The translations under genes were made by a program, and so were the position numbers. Under the pieces are notes generated by a model. The model was not told the DNA's origin. It searched no databases and saw only the letters and a program-made list of their open reading frames with translations. Shown piece by piece: positions 1 to 7,628 of a stretch of 64,000 bases of DNA. The stretch comes from Arthrobacter sp. PAMC25564 (GTDB lineage Bacteria > Actinomycetota > Actinomycetes > Actinomycetales > Micrococcaceae). The DNA is taken from contig NZ_CP039290.1 of the NCBI RefSeq assembly GCF_004798705.1, positions 2,604,001 through 2,668,000 of the forward strand, read 5' to 3'. Within the stretch, counting starts at the first letter, position 1. Each line of letters begins with the position of its first letter.

Positions 1-639
1 CTACTTGAGGACGTAGATGACCAGGAAGAGGCCGATCCACACGACGTCCACAAAGTGCCAGTAGTACGAGGTGACAATCGCTGAGGTTGCCTCAAAGTGG
101 CCGAACTTCTTTGCAGCGAAGGAGCGGCCGATGATGAGCAGGAAGGCAACCAGGCCGCCGATAACGTGCAGGCCGTGGAAGCCCGTCGTTATGTAGAACG
201 CCGAGCCATAAGCGTTGGAGGAGAGCGAGACATGCTCGGAAACGAGCATGGCGTACTCCGTCGACTGGCCGGCAACGAAGAAGGCACCCATGAGGAAGGT
301 GAGGGTGAACCATTCGTTCATTCCCCACCGGGTGAAGCTCAGGGGTCCTCCGCTCCGGCGCGGCTGGAGCCGCTCAGCGGCGAAGACGCCCATCTGGCAG
401 GTAAAGGAACTTGCCACAAGGACGATGGTGTTAACGAGCGCAAAGGGGAAGTTGAGCTTGGCTGTCTCCTCGGCCCACATCTGTCCGGAAGTCGAACGGA
501 GTGTGAAGTACATGGCGAAGAGACCGGCGAAGAACATCAACTCACTGGAGAGCCAGACGACGGTTCCAACAGAAACCATGTTCGGGCGATTCAGCGTCGG
601 GTGCGCCGGGGTACTGGGGGCATGGGTCGCAGATGTCAC
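1..639 (-). CDS. ctaE: Cytochrome c oxidase subunit III (aa3-type)
   Basis: Membrane subunit III of the aa3 cytochrome c oxidase, part of the respiratory bc1-aa3 supercomplex in actinobacteria. The protein has 212 residues, the short form with five membrane helices. Family hallmarks visible are [17 protein letters not shown] near the start, [15 protein letters not shown] and the C-terminal [15 protein letters not shown] place the start at the GTG at 639, giving [15 protein letters not shown]; the longer frame up to 675 would read through the promoter. There is no Shine-Dalgarno site, and a good -10 box lies only 6 nt upstream, so the mRNA is probably leaderless. Downstream, outside the window, qcrCAB would be expected (known actinobacterial order). 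The divergent neighbour is trpD, as in mycobacteria. Confidence 0.97.
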   Translation of the reverse strand: MTSATHAPSTPAHPTLNRPNMVSVGTVVWLSSELMFFAGLFAMYFTLRSTSGQMWAEETAKLNFPFALVNTIVLVASSFTCQMGVFAAERLQPRRSGGPLSFTRWGMNEWFTLTFLMGAFFVAGQSTEYAMLVSEHVSLSSNAYGSAFYITTGFHGLHVIGGLVAFLLIIGRSFAAKKFGHFEATSAIVTSYYWHFVDVVWIGLFLVIYVLK

Positions 640-675
640 ATAGACATTATGTCTATAAAACTCCCCGGTGCCCAA
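640..675 (-). promoter_or_regulatory. Probable ctaE promoter (leaderless) with a palindrome over the -10 box
   Basis: Reading the minus strand, TTGGGC at 675-670 is followed after 18 nt by CATAAT at 651-646, and the ctaE GTG starts 6 nt further on. A near-perfect 15-bp inverted repeat, TAGACATTATGTCTA on the plus strand at 641-655, covers the -10 box and could be an operator. Boxes were read by eye. Confidence 0.6.
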
Positions 676-750
676 CGCAAAACGCGTTTTGAGGGGACTT
701 TTTCTACAAAGACGCGAATTCGCGCGGAAAAGTTCCCGCCCCCGTTCAGA

Positions 751-787
751 TTGGTCATTGCGGCACCCACCTCGATAGCATCAGAAC
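751..787 (+). promoter_or_regulatory. Probable trpD promoter (leaderless)
   Basis: TTGGTC at 751-756 and TAGCAT at 776-781 are separated by 19 nt. The trpD GTG follows 6 nt after the -10 box and there is no ribosome binding site, so transcription probably starts at or next to the start codon, mirroring the divergent ctaE. Confidence 0.5.
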
Positions 788-1846
788 GTGACTTCTCAGG
801 CATCTGCACAGGCGGCAGGCAACACCTGGCCGCGGCTCATCAACGCCCTCATTAACGGTACGGACCTCACCGCCGGCAATACCGAGTGGGCCATGAACTC
901 GATCATGTCCGGTGAGGCCAGCCCCGCACAGGTCGCCGGCTTCCTGGTGGCGCTTCGCTCCAAGGGCGAGACCGTGGACGAACTGGCAGGACTGGTCGAG
1001 GCAATGATCGCCAACGCCAACCCCATTGAGATTGCCGGCGAGAAGCTGGACATCGTCGGAACCGGCGGGGACCAGCAGAACACCGTGAATATCTCCACCA
1101 TGGCCGCGCTGATTTCCGCCGGCGCGGGGGCGAAGGTGGTTAAGCACGGGAACCGTGCGGCATCGTCCACGTCCGGGTCCGCCGACGTGCTGGAAGCCCT
1201 GGGCGTGCGCCTGGACCTGCCGATTCCGCGTGTGGCCCGTAACGCGGAGGAGGCCGGAATCACCTTCTGCTTCGCCCAGGTGTTCCACCCTTCCATGCGG
1301 CATGCCGCCGTCGCGCGCCGCGAACTCGGCGTGCCGACTGCCTTCAACTTCCTGGGCCCCATGATCAACCCCGCGAATGTGCAGGCCTCCGCGGTCGGCG
1401 TGGCCAACGAACAGATGGCGCCGCTGGTGGCAGGAGTACTGGCCAAGCGCGGCAGCCGGGGACTCGTGTTCCGTGGCAACGACGGCCTCGACGAACTGAC
1501 CACCACCGGCCCTTCGCACGTCTGGGAAATCCGCAACGGCGAGGTCGTCGAGTCCGTCTTTGATCCGCGCGAGCTGGGGATCCGCCAGGCGACGCTGGAC
1601 GAACTGCGGGGCGGCGACGCCGTGGCGAACGCCGCCGTCGTCCGCGCTGTCCTGTCCGGTGCCCCGGGCCCGGCACGCGATGCCGCCCTGCTGAACGCCG
1701 CAGCCGGCCTGGTGGCCTTCGACCTGGACGCCGTCGGGACGCTCACCGAGCGCATGACAGCGGCGATGAAGCGGGCCGAGGAATCTGTTGCCTCCGGCGC
1801 GGCGGCCGCCGTCCTGGATCGTTGGGTTGCCCTTTCGCGGAGCTGA
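788..1846 (+). CDS. trpD: Anthranilate phosphoribosyltransferase
   Basis: Second step of tryptophan synthesis: joins anthranilate and phosphoribosyl pyrophosphate to give phosphoribosyl-anthranilate. The protein has 352 residues, a normal family length. The PRPP-binding loop GTGGD is at residues 91-95, followed by [23 protein letters not shown] and [13 protein letters not shown], and the family segment [11 protein letters not shown] occurs in the middle. The start is GTG at 788 ([12 protein letters not shown]). It stands alone, away from other trp genes, divergent from ctaE, which is a conserved actinobacterial arrangement. A strong hairpin terminator follows 34 nt after the stop codon. Confidence 0.97.
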   Translation: MTSQASAQAAGNTWPRLINALINGTDLTAGNTEWAMNSIMSGEASPAQVAGFLVALRSKGETVDELAGLVEAMIANANPIEIAGEKLDIVGTGGDQQNTVNISTMAALISAGAGAKVVKHGNRAASSTSGSADVLEALGVRLDLPIPRVARNAEEAGITFCFAQVFHPSMRHAAVARRELGVPTAFNFLGPMINPANVQASAVGVANEQMAPLVAGVLAKRGSRGLVFRGNDGLDELTTTGPSHVWEIRNGEVVESVFDPRELGIRQATLDELRGGDAVANAAVVRAVLSGAPGPARDAALLNAAAGLVAFDLDAVGTLTERMTAAMKRAEESVASGAAAAVLDRWVALSRS

Positions 1847-1879
1847 CTCAAGCCCGGATCTGCTCAGGAATGCGACGAA

Positions 1880-1913
1880 AAAGCGGGGCCCGGCATCTGC
1901 CGGGCCCCGCTTT
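1880..1913. terminator. Bidirectional intrinsic terminator between trpD and the Lrp-domain gene
   Basis: A perfect stem of about 15 bp (AAAGCGGGGCCCGGC at 1880-1894 against 1899-1913) closes a 4-nt ATCT loop. There are A residues on one side and T residues on the other, so it can end both convergent transcripts. Confidence 0.85.
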
Positions 1914-1922
1914 GTCGTGGCG

Positions 1923-2204
1923 TTACTGCTCGAAACCGAGGGCGAAGGCCGCGTCGAGGTCGTGCTGCGAGTAGGCCCGGAACGCGATCTGGGTGGTGGT
2001 ATGCACTACGGCTGGAACCTTGGAGAGCTTGTCGGCGATGACGTCCGCAAGGTCCTCATGCCGGGCCACCCGGGCGATGGCGATCAGGTCCCATTCGCCC
2101 GTCACCGAATAGACCTCGCTGATCCCCTGGATGGCGGAGATTTCTTCCGCGGTCTCGGGGATACGGGAAGCCTCTGTTTTGATCAGGACGATAGCGGTGA
2201 CCAC
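1923..2204 (-). CDS. Stand-alone Lrp/AsnC ligand-binding (RAM) domain protein
   Basis: A 93-residue protein made only of the C-terminal ligand-binding domain of Lrp/AsnC regulators, with no helix-turn-helix. The beta-alpha-beta-beta-alpha-beta pattern is readable: TAIVLIKTE, then a helix, then VYSVTGEWDLIAIARV, a second helix and a last strand. Such proteins are known as amino-acid-binding sensors that can assemble with full-length Lrp proteins. The start is GTG at 2204, preceded by GGAAAGG at good spacing. It converges with trpD, and the neighbourhood (trpD, Lrp sensor, DUF3054) is common in Micrococcaceae. The ligand is unknown. Confidence 0.85.
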   Translation of the reverse strand: MVTAIVLIKTEASRIPETAEEISAIQGISEVYSVTGEWDLIAIARVARHEDLADVIADKLSKVPAVVHTTTQIAFRAYSQHDLDAAFALGFEQ

Positions 2205-2279
2205 GTGTGAACCTTTCCGGATCTGTTGCGCCGTTGCCGGCCCCTCCGGACCGTGCCATGTGCTTGCAAGCCTAATACA

Positions 2280-2717
2280 TCAGGCCTGCCCGCGGCGCGT
2301 CCGGAGCCGCCGCAACCCTGCCACCGCCAAGCGGTAGCCGAGCAGGAACACCGCCAGGCTGATCAGCGCCACGATGATGAAAGGCAGCACCACGGTCTGC
2401 CCGGTGACTGCCCTCAGGAGCATGCCGACGGCTACCGTTCCCAGCCAGACGGTGACGCCGGCGGGCCACAGTGCCAGTGGAGCGCGCCACAGCCGCAGGC
2501 CGAGCCACGCCACGGCGGCTCCGGCGAGGAACGGCCAGGCGGTGGCAAGGACGCCGGTGATGACCTCCCCGCGCTGGTGGGCGTCCCGGCCGATGGCGGC
2601 GAAGGCCAGGATCAGCACCGCATCGGCGGCCGCGGCCAGCAGTGCGGAACCCTTGCTTGTGGACCGTGGCCGGTGGCCGGTGGACGGACGGGGGACCGGG
2701 GGTGTCGACGAAGGCAT
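2280..2717 (-). CDS. DUF3054 family integral membrane protein
   Basis: About 145 residues with four predicted membrane helices (LLAAAADAVLILAFAAIG; ITGVLATAWPFLAGAAVAWLG; AGVTVWLGTVAVGMLLRAV; PFIIVALISLAVFLLGYRL) and a basic C-terminal tail. The GRDAHQRGE segment after helix 1 is typical of the DUF3054 family; no biochemical function is known. I chose the ATG at 2717 (MPSSTPPVP). The longer open frame up to 2876 would add a proline/glycine-rich stretch that overlaps the divergent VOC gene region and is not family-like. Confidence 0.8.
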   Translation of the reverse strand: MPSSTPPVPRPSTGHRPRSTSKGSALLAAAADAVLILAFAAIGRDAHQRGEVITGVLATAWPFLAGAAVAWLGLRLWRAPLALWPAGVTVWLGTVAVGMLLRAVTGQTVVLPFIIVALISLAVFLLGYRLAVAGLRRLRTRRGQA

Positions 2718-2878
2718 GAGTCCAAGCCTATCGGGGTACGCCGGCGGGCTGCCCCCGTTCGGGCCGGGAGTCCATCCGCCGTTGTGTGGCGAATCACGGC
2801 GGACTAGGCTCGGGGCCAGACCCGGGATCGCCGTCGGGCCCACCCCGGCGGCAGGTGCGAGAAGAGTTGAGGTCATCC

Positions 2879-3355
2879 GTGACAGAGAAGATCACCACGT
2901 GCCTGTGGTTTGATACCCAGGCCGAGGAAGCTGCCGAATTCTATGTGTCCGTGTTTGACGGATCCAGGGTGCTCAACGTGGCGCGCTATGGAGACGGCGG
3001 ACCCGGACCCGCGGGGCAGGCCATCACCGTCCAGTTCGAAATCGACGGCCGGACCTTCACGGCCCTGAACGGGGGACCGGCCTTCAGCTTCAACGAGGCG
3101 GTGTCCTTCGTCATTGGCTGTGCCTCGCAGAAGGAAGTGGACCGGTATTGGTCGGCGCTGACCGACGGCGGGACGGAAAGCCGCTGCGGCTGGCTCAAGG
3201 ACAGGTATGGCGTGTCCTGGCAGGTCATCCCGTCGGTGTTGGGCCAACTGGTCGGTGGGCCGGATCCCGACGGCGCGCAACGTGCCATGCAGGCGATGCT
3301 CGGGATGCGGAAACTGGATATTGCCGCGTTGCAGCGGGCGTATGACGGTTCCTGA
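2879..3355 (+). CDS. VOC superfamily protein of the PhnB / 3-demethylubiquinone-9 methyltransferase-like type
   Basis: A 158-residue protein of the vicinal oxygen chelate fold. It starts with EKITTCLWFDTQAEEAAEFYVSVF, the classic opening of this family, and has FTALNGGPAFSFNEAVSFVI in the middle and CGWLKDRYGVSWQVIPSVL near the end. Members are metal-dependent or metal-free lyases and resistance proteins; most, as here, have no assigned substrate. The start is GTG at 2879 with GTTGAGG upstream. The longer frame from 2786 is proline-rich and not homologous. The gene precedes the EF-G-like gene by 62 nt on the same strand, so they may be cotranscribed. Confidence 0.85.
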   Translation: MTEKITTCLWFDTQAEEAAEFYVSVFDGSRVLNVARYGDGGPGPAGQAITVQFEIDGRTFTALNGGPAFSFNEAVSFVIGCASQKEVDRYWSALTDGGTESRCGWLKDRYGVSWQVIPSVLGQLVGGPDPDGAQRAMQAMLGMRKLDIAALQRAYDGS

Positions 3356-3417
3356 GAACGCCCTGAGAGCCTGCGAACAGCGAAGACGGATGACGGATAC
3401 GAACCCTGGAGGTCATC

Positions 3418-5568
3418 ATGGCCACGAAAGCTCCGAAGGTCCCGGCGAAGAGTCCCGGCCGGGGAGCGTCTGAGCTCCGGCGTGCCGACGCGGCCGGCCT
3501 CGCGCCTCCGCAGCGGCCGGAAGAAATCCGCAACGTTGCGCTGGTGGGGCGGTCGGGATCCGGAAAGACGATGCTGACCGAGGCGCTGCTCGCCGCGACC
3601 GGCGCGATTTCCCGCAAGGGCTCCATCGCCGACGGCACCACCGTGAGTGACTCGGACCCGTCCGCAATCCACCAACAACGTTCGGTGTCGTTCTCAGTGG
3701 TTCCGGTGGTCGTCGACGGGGTCAAAGTGAACCTGATCGACACCCCGGGCTACACGGATTTTATCGGCGAGCTCCGCGCCGGGCTGCGGGCGGCGGACGC
3801 GGCGTTGTTCGTCGTGTCCGCGATTGACGACATCGATGCCGCGACGACCGCCCTGTGGGGGGAGTGTGAGCGGCTCGGACTGCCGCGGGCGGTGGTGATC
3901 AGCCGCCTGGACCACCCCCGGGCGGATTTCGACGCCGCCCTCGCCCGATGCCAGGCTGCCTTCGGGGACTCGGTGTTGCCGATTTACCTTCCGGTCCGCG
4001 CCGGTGCTGCGGTGACCGGATTATTGGGGCTGCTGTCGGGCACCGTTTCGCACCAGGATCCGGCAGCTGCGACGCCGGCCCACCGGGACGCGGACGACGT
4101 CGAACGCGCGGCGTCAGAATCCGCCCGGGGTGCGCTCATCGAAGGGATCATTGCCGAGAGCGAGGACGAGACGCTGCTGGACCGGTATCTCGGTGGCGAA
4201 GTGATCGCGGCCGAAATCCTGATCCGGGACCTGGAGACGGCCGTCGCCCGCGGGTCATTTTATCCGGTGCTGGCCGCCTCGTCAGAGACCGGCGTCGGGC
4301 TGGCGGAACTGCTGGAGGTGCTGACCCGCGCGTTCCCGTCTCCCGTCGAGCGGGAGCTGCCGGCCGTGACCGACCTTGCCGGGGCACCGGCCGGCCAGCC
4401 GGGCTGTGATCCCGCCGGGCCGCTGCTTGGCGAGGTGGTGCGCACCACGATCGACCCTTTCCTCGGGCGCGTCTGCCTGGTGAGGGTCTTTTCCGGCACG
4501 CTGCGGGAGGACACGTCCGTGCATGTGGGCGGCCACGGCTTGTCTGACCGGGGCCACGAGGACCATGACACTGACGAGCGGGTCACGCACCTCTATTCCC
4601 CGTTGGGAGCCGGCCTGCGTCCGGTTCCGTACTGCGTGGCCGGCGACATCGGCGCGCTCACCAAACTGGGGACCGCCGAGACCGGAGACACCATCTCGGC
4701 GAAGGAGTTGCCGCTGCTGATCGTCCCCTGGGACATGCCCGAGCCGCTGATGCCGGTTGCGATCGAAGCGGCGTCGCACGGTGATGAGGACGCCTTGGCC
4801 AGGAGCCTTGGCAAGGTCACCGCCGGGGACCCGACGCTCCGGGTGGAACGCAACTCCGAAACCCACCAGCTGATCCTGTGGTGCATGGGCGAGGCGCACG
4901 CCGAAGTGGTCCTGCGCACACTGCGCGACCAGGGCGTGAACCTGCATACCGTGGACGTGGTGACGCCCCTGCGGGAGACTTTCACCGCCGCGGCGGCGGG
5001 CCACGGACGGTTCGTCAAACAATCCGGAGGCCACGGCCAATACGCCGTCTGCGACATCCTGGTCGAGCCTCTCGACCGGGGTGCCGGGTTCGAGTTCGTC
5101 GACAGGACCGTAGGCGGGGTGATTCCCGGGCCCTTCATCACTTCGGTGGAGAAGGGAGTGCGGACGCAGCTGCAGAAAGGGGTGGCCGCCGGATTTCCCG
5201 TCGTCGACATCCGCGTCACGCTGGTGGGCGGCAAGACGCACAGCGTTGACTCCTCCGATGCGGCATTCCAGGCTGCCGGGGCGCTGGCCCTGCGGGAGGC
5301 CGCCGCCGCGACCCGCATCCAGCTGTTGGAACCGGTCTCGGCCGTGACCATCAGCGTTTCGGACGACTACGTGGGACCGGTGATGAGCGATTTGTCCTCC
5401 CGACGTGGACGCCTGACGGGAACATCGTCCGCCGGGGGAGACCTCACCGAGATCACTGCCGAAGTTCCGGACCAGGAGCTGTTGCGTTACGGGATCGAGC
5501 TGCGGGCGCTGACCGCGGGCAGCGGGCGCTTCCGCCGGAGCTACCTGCGGCATGAACCGGTGCCCTGA
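3418..5568 (+). CDS. Elongation factor G-like GTPase (EF-G2 / FusA2 type)
   Basis: A 716-residue translational GTPase paralogous to EF-G. The P-loop GRSGSGKT is at residues 44-51 and the G3 motif DTPG at 108-111. Domain II and the EF-G domains IV and V follow (GRFVKQSGGHGQYAV, GVIPGPFITSVEKG, ALREAAAATRIQLLEPV, and the RRGRLTG loop typical of the EF-G C-domain). The base-recognition motif normally reading NKxD appears as SRLD (ISRLDHP). Proteins of this type are widespread in actinobacteria, GTP-hydrolysing but usually not essential. The N-terminus has a lysine/alanine/proline-rich extension. The ATG is preceded by GGAGG at good spacing. It is followed by a divergent catabolic cluster that looks unrelated. 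Confidence 0.92.
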   Translation: MATKAPKVPAKSPGRGASELRRADAAGLAPPQRPEEIRNVALVGRSGSGKTMLTEALLAATGAISRKGSIADGTTVSDSDPSAIHQQRSVSFSVVPVVVDGVKVNLIDTPGYTDFIGELRAGLRAADAALFVVSAIDDIDAATTALWGECERLGLPRAVVISRLDHPRADFDAALARCQAAFGDSVLPIYLPVRAGAAVTGLLGLLSGTVSHQDPAAATPAHRDADDVERAASESARGALIEGIIAESEDETLLDRYLGGEVIAAEILIRDLETAVARGSFYPVLAASSETGVGLAELLEVLTRAFPSPVERELPAVTDLAGAPAGQPGCDPAGPLLGEVVRTTIDPFLGRVCLVRVFSGTLREDTSVHVGGHGLSDRGHEDHDTDERVTHLYSPLGAGLRPVPYCVAGDIGALTKLGTAETGDTISAKELPLLIVPWDMPEPLMPVAIEAASHGDEDALARSLGKVTAGDPTLRVERNSETHQLILWCMGEAHAEVVLRTLRDQGVNLHTVDVVTPLRETFTAAAAGHGRFVKQSGGHGQYAVCDILVEPLDRGAGFEFVDRTVGGVIPGPFITSVEKGVRTQLQKGVAAGFPVVDIRVTLVGGKTHSVDSSDAAFQAAGALALREAAAATRIQLLEPVSAVTISVSDDYVGPVMSDLSSRRGRLTGTSSAGGDLTEITAEVPDQELLRYGIELRALTAGSGRFRRSYLRHEPVP

Positions 5569-5662
5569 ACCGCGGTGCCGCCATGAAGGCTTGATCCAGA
5601 TCTCAGACGGCGCGGGCAACCCACCCGCACCCCATTCCGTGGAACAGAACATGCATGTGATA

Positions 5663-5679
5663 ATTCCATCATGCGCAAT
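5663..5679 (+). promoter_or_regulatory. Candidate IclR operator, copy 1 (over the start of the first iclR gene)
   Basis: ATTCCAT-CAT-GCGCAAT. It matches the pattern ATTCCGC-N3-GCGMAAT seen three more times around this cluster. It overlaps the ATG of the downstream regulator, which suggests autoregulation. The left arm is the weakest of the four. Confidence 0.45.
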
Positions 5680-6465
5680 CTTGCCGCTTCTCCGGTCGAG
5701 TCCGTCGACCGTGCCCTTCTGCTCGTTCTCCTGATGCGGGCGGAGGGACCGATCTCCGTGAAGGCCGCCGCGGAGTATCTCCATGTTGCTCCTTCCACGG
5801 CTCATCGGTTGCTCTCGGCGCTGGCGTTTCGGGGCTTCTGCGTCCAGGACAGCGAGCGCCGCTACCGTCCAGGGCCGGCGCTCTCGGACCATGTGGGAGA
5901 GGCCTTCACGGTCCAGGTGCTCCGGGAACGTGCACGCGGCGCGCTGGAGACCTTGCATGCGGCGGTGGCGGAAACGGTGCAACTTATGGTGCTTCGGGGC
6001 GGCAACATCCAGTTCATCGACGGGATTGAATCGGACGCCACCCTGCGGGTCGGGATGCTGGTGGGCGCTCAGATGCCCGCCTTCGTTTCTGCCGGGGGGA
6101 AAGCCATGCTGGCCCGGCTCAGCAGCGCCGAACTCGATGAGCTCTACCGGGACGGTCTGCAGGCCTGGCCCACAAGCAGGATCACTTCCTTGGCGATGCT
6201 GAAAAGAAGCATGACCAAGATCCGACGCGCGGAGTTCGCCACCAATTTCGAGGAGACGGAGCAAGGCGTGATCGGCCTGGGCGTCAGCGTTAATGATGCC
6301 GGCGGTAAGCCCGTTGCCGCCCTGACGACGGCGACTCCCAGCATCCGGTTCCGCCGGGCGGACATGCTCCGGTATGTCGACGCGTTGCGCGTGGCGGCCT
6401 CAACGGTTGAGTCAGCGCTGAAGCTGGCCCCGCCCCAGCGGGAAACGGCGTCGTTCTCTTCATAG
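5671..6465 (+). CDS. IclR family transcriptional regulator (paralogue 1)
   Basis: A 264-residue one-component regulator. The N-terminal winged helix-turn-helix (ESVDRALLLVLLMRAEGPISVKAAAEYLHVAPSTAHRLLSAL) occupies about residues 10-60. The C-terminal IclR effector domain includes FIDGIESDATLRVG, the SAGGKAMLA motif and NFEETEQGVIGLGVSV. It is closely similar along its whole length to the second IclR at 13873-14652; even the start, MRN, and the length agree. It converges on the last gene of the carboxylase operon with a terminator between them. With copy 1 of the operator at its start codon, it probably regulates itself and the cluster. The likely effector is the substrate or beta-keto acid of the pathway (inference). 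Confidence 0.92.
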   Translation: MRNLAASPVESVDRALLLVLLMRAEGPISVKAAAEYLHVAPSTAHRLLSALAFRGFCVQDSERRYRPGPALSDHVGEAFTVQVLRERARGALETLHAAVAETVQLMVLRGGNIQFIDGIESDATLRVGMLVGAQMPAFVSAGGKAMLARLSSAELDELYRDGLQAWPTSRITSLAMLKRSMTKIRRAEFATNFEETEQGVIGLGVSVNDAGGKPVAALTTATPSIRFRRADMLRYVDALRVAASTVESALKLAPPQRETASFSS

Positions 6466-6470
6466 TGAAA

Positions 6471-6506
6471 GCCGGTCCGGTCACCTTGGTGGATGACCGG
6501 ACCGGC
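6471..6506. terminator. Bidirectional terminator between the first iclR gene and the carboxylase operon
   Basis: A perfect 13-bp stem (GCCGGTCCGGTCA at 6471-6483 with its complement at 6494-6506) closes a 10-nt loop between two convergent genes. The T-tract is poor, so strength is uncertain. Confidence 0.7.
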
Positions 6507-6532
6507 TCACAGCGTCCAGAGTGTTGAACGAC

Positions 6533-7618
6533 CTAGTGCTGGTGGGAGGCGTCGTGCGCGTGCGCCGGCGCGGCAGTTGCTCCGGAGATGCTTCCCGTAA
6601 TCCAGGACATCATCCCGGCCGCGGCGTCGAAGGCCGGCTTGCGGACCGCATGGGACCAGACGGTTTCCGGGCGGCATTGGAGCAGGATCAGGTTGCTGCC
6701 TTCGGGCAGTTCCTCATCCACCGCAAACTCGATGTCCTGTGGTGCCTGATGCATTTTCTCCAGCTTCTTTCCCAGCGCGGCCAGTGCCACCACCTCCTCG
6801 TCCTGCAGGCAGAGGGTTTGCCGGCGGTCGGCCGGGACGTCGACCGGCGCGTCACCGCGGCGGTATTCGATGATCTTGTCTCCCAGGACGCGGTCCGCGA
6901 TTTCCAGTCCCACCTTGTCCACCACAAAGCGGTCCGGTGTTACTTCGCCGCCGACGACTGACAAGCCGAGGCCCCAGCTGGCTTCCATGACGATTTTGGA
7001 CCGGTCCCCGCTCGTGGGGCTGAGCGTGAACATCACCCCGGCGGACCGGGCGCGCACCGTCTTCTGGACCACGACGGCCATCTCGATGGCATGTGGGTCA
7101 ATCTCCTTCTCGGCCAGGTAGGAGAGCACGCGCCCGGCGAAGACGCTGACGTAGCATTTGTGCACGTACGCCAGGACGGCGTCCGCGCCGACGATGTCGA
7201 CCCACGTTTCAAACTCGCCGGCGAAGCTGGCGCCGACCGAATCCTCCGCGGTTGCACTGGAACGGACGGCCACAGCGATGTCCGGCACGCCGGTGTCGGC
7301 GCAGAGCTTGGCGTACGCCGCGCGGACCGGGACCGCGACCTCTTCGGGCAGCGGCACTTGGGCGAACCGTTCGGTGATGGTGCGTTCGGCGTCGTCGAAC
7401 GCGGACTGGTCCCGGCTGCTGCCCAGCCCGTCGAGCACCCCGCGGGTGAATTCCTGCAGGCCGCCGGTCCGGAGGTAGCTCCGGTAGGCTGCCGCGGTGA
7501 CGGCGAAACCCGGGGCGACGGGCAGCCCGGCCGCCGTCATTTGGGCGAGGCCTGCGGCCTTGCCCCCTACTTCGCGGACATCCTGGCAATCCGGGTCACT
7601 GAATTCGTGGATATACAT
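6533..7618 (-). CDS. PEP-synthase-like ATP-binding subunit (phenylphosphate synthase beta-like)
   Basis: A 361-residue protein equal to the N-terminal nucleotide-binding (ATP-grasp) domain of PEP synthase/pyruvate phosphate dikinase, as a separate polypeptide. It shows VGGKAAGLAQM at the N-terminus, VRSSATAEDSVGASFAGEFETW, GVMFTLSPTSGDRSKIVMEASWGLG and LLQCRPETVW. The phosphohistidine domain sits on the next gene and no PEP/pyruvate barrel is present in either. This is the layout of phenylphosphate synthase (about 40 kDa plus 70 kDa subunits), which converts ATP and an acceptor to a phosphoester, AMP and phosphate. It starts 10 nt after the partner gene and is the last gene of the operon. The C-terminus carries an odd His-rich tail (HAHDASHQH). 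The acceptor is unknown; I infer an enolisable ketone. Confidence 0.85.
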   Translation of the reverse strand: MYIHEFSDPDCQDVREVGGKAAGLAQMTAAGLPVAPGFAVTAAAYRSYLRTGGLQEFTRGVLDGLGSSRDQSAFDDAERTITERFAQVPLPEEVAVPVRAAYAKLCADTGVPDIAVAVRSSATAEDSVGASFAGEFETWVDIVGADAVLAYVHKCYVSVFAGRVLSYLAEKEIDPHAIEMAVVVQKTVRARSAGVMFTLSPTSGDRSKIVMEASWGLGLSVVGGEVTPDRFVVDKVGLEIADRVLGDKIIEYRRGDAPVDVPADRRQTLCLQDEEVVALAALGKKLEKMHQAPQDIEFAVDEELPEGSNLILLQCRPETVWSHAVRKPAFDAAAGMMSWITGSISGATAAPAHAHDASHQH

Positions 7619-7628
7619 CTGGGTTCTC

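Noticed and set aside
4282..6264. Long minus-strand open frame (660 residues) opposite the EF-G-like and iclR genes
   Set aside because: Its product is a His/Gly/Arg-rich shadow of GC-rich coding DNA, with no ribosome site and no family resemblance; the plus-strand genes have full motif sets.
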